Shown here: positions 1 to 4,970 of the stretch, in pieces | How positions within the stretch are numbered: position 1 is the stretch's first letter | Layout: the number at the start of each line of letters is the position of its first letter | From: 39-52-133 sp036523795 | Lineage (GTDB): Bacteria > Pseudomonadota > Gammaproteobacteria > Burkholderiales > Gallionellaceae | Assembly (NCBI GenBank): GCA_036523795.1 | Contig: DATDDN010000132.1 | Location: 1 to 5,220, forward strand | DNA length: 5,220 nucleotides | Reading direction: 5' to 3' | The notes under the pieces: model-generated | What the model was told of the DNA's origin: nothing | Database searches by the model: none | What the model saw: only the letters and a program-made list of their open reading frames with translations | Position numbers and translations under genes: made by a program

Positions 1-1201
1 GGGGGCGCTGGGACAACGCGTGCTGGCGCTGGCGACGAAGGCCGTGGACAGCAGCCAGCGCGAACTGAGTTTTGACGACATGCGCAGCGGCTTCACCCTG
101 CTGGGCATGGTCGGCATCACCGACCCGCCGCGCGATGAGGCGATTGCCGCCGTGCGCAATTGCCAGGCAGCCGGCATCCGCGTCAAGATGATCACTGGCG
201 ACCATGTCGAAACGGCGCGCGCCATTGCCGCACAGCTGGGCATCGGCAACGGCCGCGCCCTGGGCGGCAGCGAGCTTGATGCCATGGACGATGCGGCATT
301 GCGGCAGGCCGTGCGCGAGGTGGATGTGTTCGCGCGGGCCAGCCCTGAGCACAAGCTGCGCCTGGTGGAGGCACTGCAGGCCAATGGCGAGGTGGTCGCC
401 ATGACCGGAGATGGCGTGAACGATGCGCCCGCGCTGAAGCGTGCCGACATCGGCGTGGCGATGGGCCTGAAAGGGACCGAGGTGGCCAAGGAGGCGGCCG
501 AGATGGTGCTTGCCGACGACAACTTCGCCACCATCGCACAAGCGGTGAAGGAGGGGCGCACCGTCTATGACAACATCAAGAAGGCGATCGTGTTCACCCT
601 GCCCACCAACGGCGGCGAGGCGGGCATGGTGCTGATCGCCATCCTGCTGGGGATGACGCTGCCGATCACGCCGGTGCAGATCCTGTGGGTCAACATGGTC
701 ACCGCGGTGACGCTGGCGCTGGCCCTGTCGTTTGAACAATCGGAGGCGGACGTGATGCGGCGGCCGCCGCGCAATCCGCACGAACCCATGCTGTCACGTT
801 TCATGCTGTGGCGTGTGGTGTTCGTGTCGGCCCTGCTGACCGGCGGCACGATCGTGCTGTACCTGTGGGAAAGCGCGCAGGGTGCAGGCATCGAGATGGC
901 GCGCAGTGTGGCCGTCAATGCGCTGGTGGTGGGCGAGGCGGTGTACCTGTTCAACTGCCGCTATCTGCTGGCGCCAGTGCGCAGCTGGCAGGACTTCACC
1001 GGCAACCGCTATGTGCTGCTGACCATCGGCCTGCTGGCGATCATCCAGGCCGGCTTTACCTATCTGCCGGTCATGCAGCAACTGTTCGGCGTGGCGGCCA
1101 TCGGCCCGGCATCCTGGGGGCGCATTGCCGGTTTCGGCATCCTGCTGTTTGCCACGGTTGAGCTGGAAAAGCTGCTTATCCGGCGCAGCAGCGTGCACTG
1201 A
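1..1201 (+). CDS. P2-type cation-transporting P-type ATPase, C-terminal part (5' end outside window)
   Basis: The frame is open from the left edge (first full codon at base 2) and stops with TGA at 1199-1201, so only about 400 C-terminal residues are visible. Counting from the GTG at 20, the fragment shows the second half of the cytoplasmic P domain: DPPR (35-38), the MITGD motif (58-61) and the hinge motif TGDGVNDAPAL (129-139). Six hydrophobic segments follow, matching M5 to M10. The phosphorylation motif DKTGT, the nucleotide domain and M1-M4 must lie upstream. M5 has N197 and E200 and M6 has N225 and T228, aligning with calcium-site residues of SERCA-type pumps, but the SERCA Asp800 position is Ala229. 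The transported ion therefore cannot be called. These enzymes move a cation across the inner membrane at the cost of ATP. The GTG at 20 is not taken as a start because the conserved fold clearly continues upstream. Confidence 0.95.
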   Translation, partial: GALGQRVLALATKAVDSSQRELSFDDMRSGFTLLGMVGITDPPRDEAIAAVRNCQAAGIRVKMITGDHVETARAIAAQLGIGNGRALGGSELDAMDDAALRQAVREVDVFARASPEHKLRLVEALQANGEVVAMTGDGVNDAPALKRADIGVAMGLKGTEVAKEAAEMVLADDNFATIAQAVKEGRTVYDNIKKAIVFTLPTNGGEAGMVLIAILLGMTLPITPVQILWVNMVTAVTLALALSFEQSEADVMRRPPRNPHEPMLSRFMLWRVVFVSALLTGGTIVLYLWESAQGAGIEMARSVAVNALVVGEAVYLFNCRYLLAPVRSWQDFTGNRYVLLTIGLLAIIQAGFTYLPVMQQLFGVAAIGPASWGRIAGFGILLFATVELEKLLIRRSSVH

Positions 1202-1276
1202 CTACTGCCGGGGCGGGCGCAGTGCAATTACCACCACTGCGATCACCACGGCGAGGATAATTAATTCGATCATCAT
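1202..1276 (-). CDS. 24-residue single-span membrane microprotein, coupled to the upstream permease
   Basis: Read on the - strand, ATG at 1276-1274 opens 24 codons ending in TAG (1204-1202). The peptide starts MMIEL, has about 15 consecutive hydrophobic residues (Ile, Leu, Val, Ala) and ends RPPRQ. That is the layout of a one-pass membrane peptide with its positive charge at the C-terminal side, similar in size and style to KdpF-type subunits. Its start overlaps the stop of the NhaD-like gene in an ATGA arrangement typical of translational coupling, and a purine-rich GGGGTGG lies about five bases before the ATG. A second in-frame ATG follows at once. The ORF ends exactly where the convergent ATPase gene ends, filling the whole gap between the two. 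I recognise no family. It could be a small regulatory or stabilising partner of the permease. Chance is the main alternative, since the ORF is only 75 bases. Confidence 0.5.
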   Translation of the reverse strand: MMIELIILAVVIAVVVIALRPPRQ

Positions 1277-2565
1277 GGCTGCCACCCCAGCATTTCAAAC
1301 TGCACGTACCACACGCCCAGTGAAACGAAAAAGTTGGTCAGGATCGCGGGCAGAAAGCGCAGGTGAGTGCCGAAGCTGTAGCTCTTGTCGATCGACATCA
1401 CCATCACCCCGGCTGCCGAGCCGATCACCGTCAGGCTGCCGCCGATGCCCACCATCAGGGCGTTCAGCGCCCACTGTGACCCGCTGATCTGCGGGTTGGA
1501 CATCAGTGCGGCGGCTTCCACCGGCACGTTGTCCAGCACACCGGATATCGCACCCAGCGCCATGTTGACGGCCGTGGGCGACAGCTGCTCGAACATCCGC
1601 GAGATATAAGTCAGCCAGCCGACGTGGTTGAGCGCCGCCACGCCGCTGATGATGCCGATGAAAAACAGCAGCGTGTTCCATTCCACCTTCTGCATCTGTG
1701 CGGTGAGCGAGACATTGTGGCCATCGCGCTTGAGGTGCCAGGCATACAGTCCAATCACGGCCAGGCCCATGCCCACCGCGTATTCGATGTCCACGTGCAG
1801 CAGGATGTTCATCACCACCGCCAGGGCGATGGCGGCGATGCTGAAGAAAATCATGCCCAAGCCGCCGGGCTTGATTTTGACATTGTCCGGCGTGCTGTCG
1901 ATCAGCTCGCCCTGCAGCTTGTTGAGGTAGAACAGTTGCAGGACGGCAGCGCTTGCCGCCCAGCCGATCAGCCCGGCCGGCAGCAGGGCGAGCAGGCCGA
2001 GGATGCTGATCTTGCCGGCCAGCACCACCATCAGGCTGGTGGCGGTGCCGAGGAACCACACCCCGGAATTGGAGGCGATGATCAGGTTGCACAGCGCGAT
2101 GTGGCTGTACTGCTGGTTGCGTGACACCTCCTTGATCGACTTGCCGAAGATCATCGCGCTGGTAATGTTGTTGATGAAGGGGCTGAGCAATGCGGCCAGC
2201 AGACCGGTGGCCCAGAACATGCCGCCGGCCTTTAGCCCGCGCGCGATCAGGTAGCTGTTGAGCGCGCTGAACACGCCGCGCTCGCTGAGTATTTCCACGA
2301 TCATCCACATGAAGGACATGAAGGCGATCAGCGAGAACAGTTCGATCTTGTCTTCCTTCTGCATCTCGATGAATGCCTCGAAGCGGTGCGGGTCATCGCC
2401 GGAGAAGTAGTAGTACAGACCGATCAGCAGAAAGGACGACAGCATCAGCATGGCCGGCTTGAACTTGTCCAGGTGCAGTCTGGCTTCAAAGATGATGAGC
2501 AGCATGCCGATGCCGAAGATAGCCAGCACGGCCAGGCCAAGCCAGGAGGTGGGTTGTATCGTCAT
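1273..2565 (-). CDS. nhaD: NhaD-like sodium:proton antiporter family permease (ion transporter superfamily)
   Basis: A 430-residue polytopic inner-membrane protein with roughly a dozen hydrophobic segments. Family marks are SPFINNITSAM (128-138), ASNSG (164-168) with GTATSLMV (173-180), EWNTLLFFIG (295-304), VLDNVPVE (343-350) and GGSLTVIGSAAG (375-386). NhaD proteins exchange Na+ or Li+ for H+. This copy keeps Asp345 in the C-terminal DNVP motif, but from memory of the family the N-terminal DN(L/I)T and GD(I/V)TTLM motifs normally carry Asp, here Asn132 and Ala175. Substrate and coupling are thus uncertain. The start at 2565 is chosen because a membrane segment follows directly; there is no clear ribosome binding site, and an ATG at 2598 would add 11 residues. 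The frame stays open further upstream only as a shadow. The gene is divergent from arsR with 120 bases between them, and its stop overlaps the microprotein start. Confidence 0.85.
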   Translation of the reverse strand: MTIQPTSWLGLAVLAIFGIGMLLIIFEARLHLDKFKPAMLMLSSFLLIGLYYYFSGDDPHRFEAFIEMQKEDKIELFSLIAFMSFMWMIVEILSERGVFSALNSYLIARGLKAGGMFWATGLLAALLSPFINNITSAMIFGKSIKEVSRNQQYSHIALCNLIIASNSGVWFLGTATSLMVVLAGKISILGLLALLPAGLIGWAASAAVLQLFYLNKLQGELIDSTPDNVKIKPGGLGMIFFSIAAIALAVVMNILLHVDIEYAVGMGLAVIGLYAWHLKRDGHNVSLTAQMQKVEWNTLLFFIGIISGVAALNHVGWLTYISRMFEQLSPTAVNMALGAISGVLDNVPVEAAALMSNPQISGSQWALNALMVGIGGSLTVIGSAAGVMVMSIDKSYSFGTHLRFLPAILTNFFVSLGVWYVQFEMLGWQP

Positions 2566-2649
2566 GATGGATTGCGGATAAGTGAAATCGGCCGCCATGC
2601 TAGCACGAGTCGCCGGCAGTCCCCAGTCTGGCCGGGTAATCGATGACAG

Positions 2650-2688
2650 TTGCGTTCGGCCTGATATTTCCATATTATTGGAAACATG
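2650..2688 (+). promoter_or_regulatory. arsR promoter with overlapping ArsR operator
   Basis: TTGCGT (2650-2655) and TATTAT (2673-2678) form a sigma70-like -35/-10 pair separated by exactly 17 bases. The -10 box is the centre of an inverted repeat: TTTCCA (2667-2672) and TGGAAA (2679-2684) are perfect arms, extending to eight of nine matches as ATATTTCCA / TGGAAACAT (2664-2672 and 2679-2687). A repressor bound here would cover the -10 box and the arsR start codon, the expected layout for autorepression released by arsenite. The expected transcription start is at about 2685-2686, the A of the arsR ATG. A weaker - strand -10 (TAATAT, 2677-2672) lies in the same palindrome and could serve the divergent permease gene. 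That the site binds ArsR is inferred. Confidence 0.65.
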
Positions 2689-3003
2689 AAAATTACGAAT
2701 GCAGTGGATGCCCTGTCGGCGCTGGCGCAGGAAACGCGCCTGGCGATCTTCCGCCTGCTGGTGCAGGCGGGCAAGGAAGGGCTGGCGGCAGGCGTGCTGG
2801 GCGAGCGGCTGGGCACCCCGCCGGCCACCCTGTCGTTTCACCTGAAGGAGCTGGCGCACGCCAGACTGGTCAAGTCGCGCAGCGAGGGGCGCTACGTGAT
2901 CTACAGCGCCAACTATGCCGAGATGGACAAGCTGATCGCCTACCTCACCGAGCACTGCTGTGCCGGGGATGCCGGCCAGTGCGCGCCGCGCAAGAGTTGT
3001 TGA
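2686..3003 (+). CDS. arsR: ArsR-family arsenite-responsive transcriptional repressor
   Basis: A 105-residue winged-helix regulator of the ArsR/SmtB family. It opens with the usual ALAQETRLAIFRLLV helix (12-26). The helix-turn-helix follows, with recognition helix TLSFHLKELAHA (48-59), then the wing at SEGRYVIYSA (66-75). The classical ELCVCDL metal box is absent. Instead cysteines cluster at the C-terminus: Cys91-Cys92, Cys99 and Cys105. This resembles the arrangement known for Acidithiobacillus ferrooxidans ArsR (adjacent Cys pair plus a third Cys about seven residues on), where As(III) is bound by three thiolates. The protein should dimerise on the palindrome at its own promoter and be released by arsenite. 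ATG 2686 gives normal N-terminal length; only a weak GGAAA precedes it. It heads the arsC-acr3-permease series and is divergent from the NhaD-like gene. Confidence 0.93.
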   Translation: MKITNAVDALSALAQETRLAIFRLLVQAGKEGLAAGVLGERLGTPPATLSFHLKELAHARLVKSRSEGRYVIYSANYAEMDKLIAYLTEHCCAGDAGQCAPRKSC

Positions 3004-3014
3004 GCCTGATTTTA

Positions 3015-3059
3015 CAGGAGCGTGCCATGCACGCGAATCGCACGCATGGCGTGCTCCTG
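3015..3059. repeat. Long hairpin after arsR (REP-like, possible terminator or attenuator)
   Basis: Arms 3015-3030 and 3044-3059 pair over 16 positions (14 Watson-Crick plus two G-U pairs) around a 13-base loop that can itself form GCG/CGC. Both ends read CAGGAGC when followed inward, the same head as the REP elements further right, so this is probably an inverted REP pair. It begins 11 bases after the arsR stop. A U-tract is poor (AAGTTTCATG follows), so it is more likely an mRNA-stabilising or attenuating structure than a strong intrinsic terminator. Confidence 0.7.
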
Positions 3060-3081
3060 CAAGTTTCATGGTGCAGTTGAT

Positions 3082-3158
3082 GTAGGTCGGGTTAGTGCAG
3101 CGTAACCCGACAGAGAACCCATACACATGTCGGGTTACGCTGCACTAACCCGACCTAC
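3082..3158. repeat. REPIN: perfect 31-bp inverted repeat with GTAGG heads
   Basis: Bases 3082-3112 and 3128-3158 are perfect reverse complements across 31 positions, separated by 15 bases. Each arm is itself a palindrome: GTCGGGTTA and TAACCCGAC flank the 8-base loop GTGCAGCG. The outward GTAGG heads and nested symmetry are what REPINs (paired REP sequences mobilised by RAYT transposases) look like. I recall very similar GTAGGTCGGGTTA palindromes scattered in many proteobacterial genomes. The two arms can pair with each other or fold separately. The element separates arsR from arsC. No RAYT gene is in the window. Confidence 0.85.
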
Positions 3159-3174
3159 GGCGAGCGGCAGTTGT

Positions 3175-3201
3175 CGCAGGAGCGCAGATTTCTGCGCGAT
3201 G
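3175..3201 (+). repeat. Solitary REP element, CAGGAGC family, upstream of arsC
   Basis: The 27-base unit CGCAGGA + stem + GATG contains a perfect hairpin, GCGCAGA (3182-3188) and TCTGCGC (3191-3197), around a two-base loop. The reverse complement of bases 3806-3832, on the other side of arsC, matches it at 26 of 27 positions. It sits 47 bases before the arsC start. Confidence 0.75.
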
Positions 3202-3237
3202 AGTGTTTCTGCAAATCATATTGCGGGTTTGATTATT

Positions 3238-3241
3238 GGAG
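3238..3241 (+). promoter_or_regulatory. Ribosome binding site deciding the arsC start
   Basis: GGAG lies six bases before ATG 3248. A longer frame would begin at TTG 3236, but that codon overlaps this site and has nothing suitable before it, so the ATG is preferred. Confidence 0.75.
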
Positions 3242-3247
3242 CATGCA

Positions 3248-3748
3248 ATGCAGTCTGAAAAAACCTACAACGTGCTGATGCTTTGCACCGGCAATTCCGC
3301 GCGCAGCATCCTGGGCGAGGTGTTGTTCAACACCTTGGGTCGAGGCCGTTTCAGGGCATACAGCGCCGGCAGCAAGCCGGCCGGGCGCGTCAACCCGGGC
3401 GCGCTGGAGTGGCTGCAGCACAACGGCATCAGCGCCGCGGGCTTGCGCAGCAAGAGCTGGGACGAATTTGCCGCACCGGGTGCACCCGAGTTCGATTTCA
3501 TCTTCACCGTGTGCGACAACGCCGCCGGCGAAACCTGCCCGATCTGGCCGGGCAAGCCGGCCACCGCCCACTGGGGCATTCCCGACCCGGCCCACATCGA
3601 GGGCGATGAGGCGCGCCGCGCAGCCTTCAACAAGGCGGCGGAGCAGCTGTCGCGTCGCATCCAGCTGTTCATGGCATTGCCCATCGACAAGCTGGACAAA
3701 CTGGCCCTCAAGGAAAAACTCAGCGAAATCGGCAAGATTCAGGATTGA
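3248..3748 (+). CDS. arsC: Arsenate reductase, low-molecular-weight phosphatase type
   Basis: A 166-residue cytoplasmic enzyme reducing As(V) to As(III), the form that ACR3 exports. The catalytic P-loop is CTGNSARS (13-20), the CX5R loop with nucleophile Cys13 and Arg19. Cys89 and Cys97 in VCDNAAGETCP (88-98) are candidates for relaying the disulfide that is then reduced by thioredoxin or a glutathione system. IPDPA (111-115) carries the probable general acid Asp113. Length and motif order fit the family; no transmembrane segment or fusion is seen. The spacing between the two later cysteines (seven residues) is one more than in the Staphylococcus enzyme (Cys82/Cys89) but seems usual for proteobacterial homologues with a VCDNAAGE motif. 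The gene lies between two repeat-filled gaps of 244 and 151 bases, so co-transcription with arsR and acr3 is likely but not shown. Confidence 0.94.
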   Translation: MQSEKTYNVLMLCTGNSARSILGEVLFNTLGRGRFRAYSAGSKPAGRVNPGALEWLQHNGISAAGLRSKSWDEFAAPGAPEFDFIFTVCDNAAGETCPIWPGKPATAHWGIPDPAHIEGDEARRAAFNKAAEQLSRRIQLFMALPIDKLDKLALKEKLSEIGKIQD

Positions 3749-3770
3749 GGCGCACGGCCACATGTTGCCA

Positions 3771-3832
3771 CAGGAGCCCGATTCATCGGGCGATGGAACG
3801 CCAAACATCGCGCAGAAATCTGCGCTCCTACG
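3771..3832. repeat. REPIN downstream of arsC: two inverted CAGGAGC-type REPs
   Basis: A + oriented REP (3771-3795) has stem GCCCGAT (3776-3782) and ATCGGGC (3785-3791) with a two-base loop. Ten bases on comes a - oriented REP (3832-3806) with stem GCGCAGA / TCTGCGC (3810-3816, 3819-3825). Both have head AGGA directly before the 7-2-7 hairpin and GATG directly after it. The stems differ but remain fully paired, so structure is conserved over sequence. The pair lies entirely between arsC and acr3. Confidence 0.75.
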
Positions 3833-3850
3833 CAGGATCAGGCCGGCTAA

Positions 3851-3890
3851 TACAATTGGGAAGACATTCCCTGATTATTTCAGATGGTGG
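3851..3890 (+). promoter_or_regulatory. Possible weak regulatory region before acr3
   Basis: TACAAT (3851-3856) resembles a -10 box but no matching -35 is seen 17 bases upstream. GGGAA (3858-3862) and TTCCC (3867-3871) form a small inverted repeat with a four-base spacer. GGTGG (3886-3890) nine bases before the acr3 ATG is the likely, modest ribosome binding site. The palindrome does not match the arsR operator arms, so ArsR control here is not supported. Confidence 0.25.
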
Positions 3891-3899
3891 TAGAGCACT

Positions 3900-4970
3900 A
3901 TGAGCATCTTTGAACGTTACCTGACGCTATGGGTCCTGTTGTGCATCGTTGTCGGCGTGGTGCTGGGACAGTTTTTTTCCGCCCCATTTCACTGGCTGGG
4001 CGGGCTGGAGGTTGCGCACGTCAATATCCCGGTTGGCCTGCTGATCTGGGTGATGATCATTCCCATGCTGTTGCGCATCGACTTCAGTGCGCTGCATGAG
4101 GTGGGCAAGCACTGGCGCGGCATCGGTGTCACCCTGTTCATCAACTGGGCGGTGAAGCCGTTTTCGATGGCGCTGCTGGGCTGGTTGTTCATCCGCCAGG
4201 TGTTCGCGCCCTATCTGCCGGCAGAGCAGCTCGACGGCTACATTGCCGGACTGGTGCTGCTGGCTGCCGCCCCTTGTACCGCGATGGTGTTTGTGTGGAG
4301 CAGGCTGGTGAATGGCGAGCCGCTGTTCACCCTGAGTCAGGTTGCCCTCAACGATGCCATCATGATCGTGGCGTTCGCACCCATCGTCGCCCTGCTGCTG
4401 GGCCTGTCTGCCATTACGGTGCCGTGGGATACATTGCTGGTGTCGGTAGTGCTTTATATCGTCGTGCCGGTGCTGCTGGCACAGCTTTGGCGCAAATGGC
4501 TGCTGGCGCGTGGCGCCGCCGTGCTGGAGCGCACCTTGCGCCAGCTCGGTCCGATTTCCATCGCGGCTCTGCTGCTCACCCTGGTGTTGCTGTTCTCCTT
4601 CCAGGGCAAGGCCATCGTCGCGCATCCGCTGATTATCGCCATGCTCGCGGTGCCTATCACCATCCAGGTGTATTTCACCTCCGGGCTGGCCTACTGGCTC
4701 AATCGCCGCATGGGCGAAGCCCATTGCGTGGCCGGCCCGTCCGCCCTGATCGGCGCCTCCAATTTCTTCGAGCTGGCGGTGGCAGCGGCCATCAGCCTGT
4801 TCGGCTTTGAATCTGGCGCGGCGCTGGCCACCGTGGTGGGCGTGCTGATCGAGGTGCCGGTGATGCTGTCGGTGGTGCATCTGGTCAAGCGCAGCCAGGG
4901 TTGGTATGAAGCAGGCAAAACAAATTGGCAGAAAGCCGGCCGAGCCGGCCAAATGAAGGAGCGTGAATGA
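3900..4970 (+). CDS. arsB: ACR3-family arsenite efflux transporter
   Basis: A 356-residue inner-membrane permease of the ACR3 (arsenical resistance-3, BART superfamily) type, with about ten hydrophobic segments. It exports As(III), using the proton motive force in characterised members. Family marks are WVMIIPMLLRIDF (50-62), NWAVKPFSM (82-90), AAAPCTAMVFVWS (122-134), LNDAIMI (150-156) and VLIEVPVML (315-323). Cys126 and Glu318 match the two residues found essential in characterised Acr3 proteins. The Asn-rich SALIGASNFFELAVA stretch (281-295) is also typical. ATG 3900 places the first membrane segment at residues 8-25, as expected. It is unrelated in sequence to E. coli ArsB, although annotation often uses arsB or acr3 for it. 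The C-terminal tail (336-356) is hydrophilic, and its codons carry the ribosome binding site for the next gene, whose ATG overlaps this stop. Confidence 0.95.
   Translation: MSIFERYLTLWVLLCIVVGVVLGQFFSAPFHWLGGLEVAHVNIPVGLLIWVMIIPMLLRIDFSALHEVGKHWRGIGVTLFINWAVKPFSMALLGWLFIRQVFAPYLPAEQLDGYIAGLVLLAAAPCTAMVFVWSRLVNGEPLFTLSQVALNDAIMIVAFAPIVALLLGLSAITVPWDTLLVSVVLYIVVPVLLAQLWRKWLLARGAAVLERTLRQLGPISIAALLLTLVLLFSFQGKAIVAHPLIIAMLAVPITIQVYFTSGLAYWLNRRMGEAHCVAGPSALIGASNFFELAVAAAISLFGFESGAALATVVGVLIEVPVMLSVVHLVKRSQGWYEAGKTNWQKAGRAGQMKERE
4956..4961 (+). promoter_or_regulatory. Ribosome binding site of the downstream permease, inside acr3
   Basis: AAGGAG ends five bases before ATG 4967. It is the strongest such site in the window and fixes the start of the final gene within the acr3 3' end. 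Confidence 0.85.

Noticed and set aside
3027..3080. A 17-codon ORF starting at ATG 3027 with AGGAG six bases upstream.
   Set aside because: The AGGAG is the conserved head of the REP-like hairpin, and the start lies inside its stem, so the ribosome-site resemblance is probably coincidental; the peptide shows no recognisable feature.
2566..3126. N-terminal extension of the NhaD-like protein to a 617-residue frame.
   Set aside because: The extra stretch is antisense to arsR, runs through the REPIN and lacks family motifs; the first membrane segment starts just after ATG 2565.
3082..3158. CRISPR array or intrinsic terminator.
   Set aside because: There are only two inverted arms with no regular spacers, and no U-tract follows, so a REPIN explains it better.
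3236..3247. TTG start for arsC, four codons earlier.
   Set aside because: It overlaps the GGAG site that serves ATG 3248 and has no ribosome binding site of its own.
4934..4950. Repeat AGCCGGCC twice near the acr3 3' end.
   Set aside because: It lies in coding sequence for the hydrophilic tail and is too short and GC-rich to support a separate element.
3927..4952. Long - strand open frame opposite acr3, rich in His and Gln.
   Set aside because: It is the shadow of a hydrophobic GC-rich gene; composition is implausible and the + strand shows clear ACR3 motifs.
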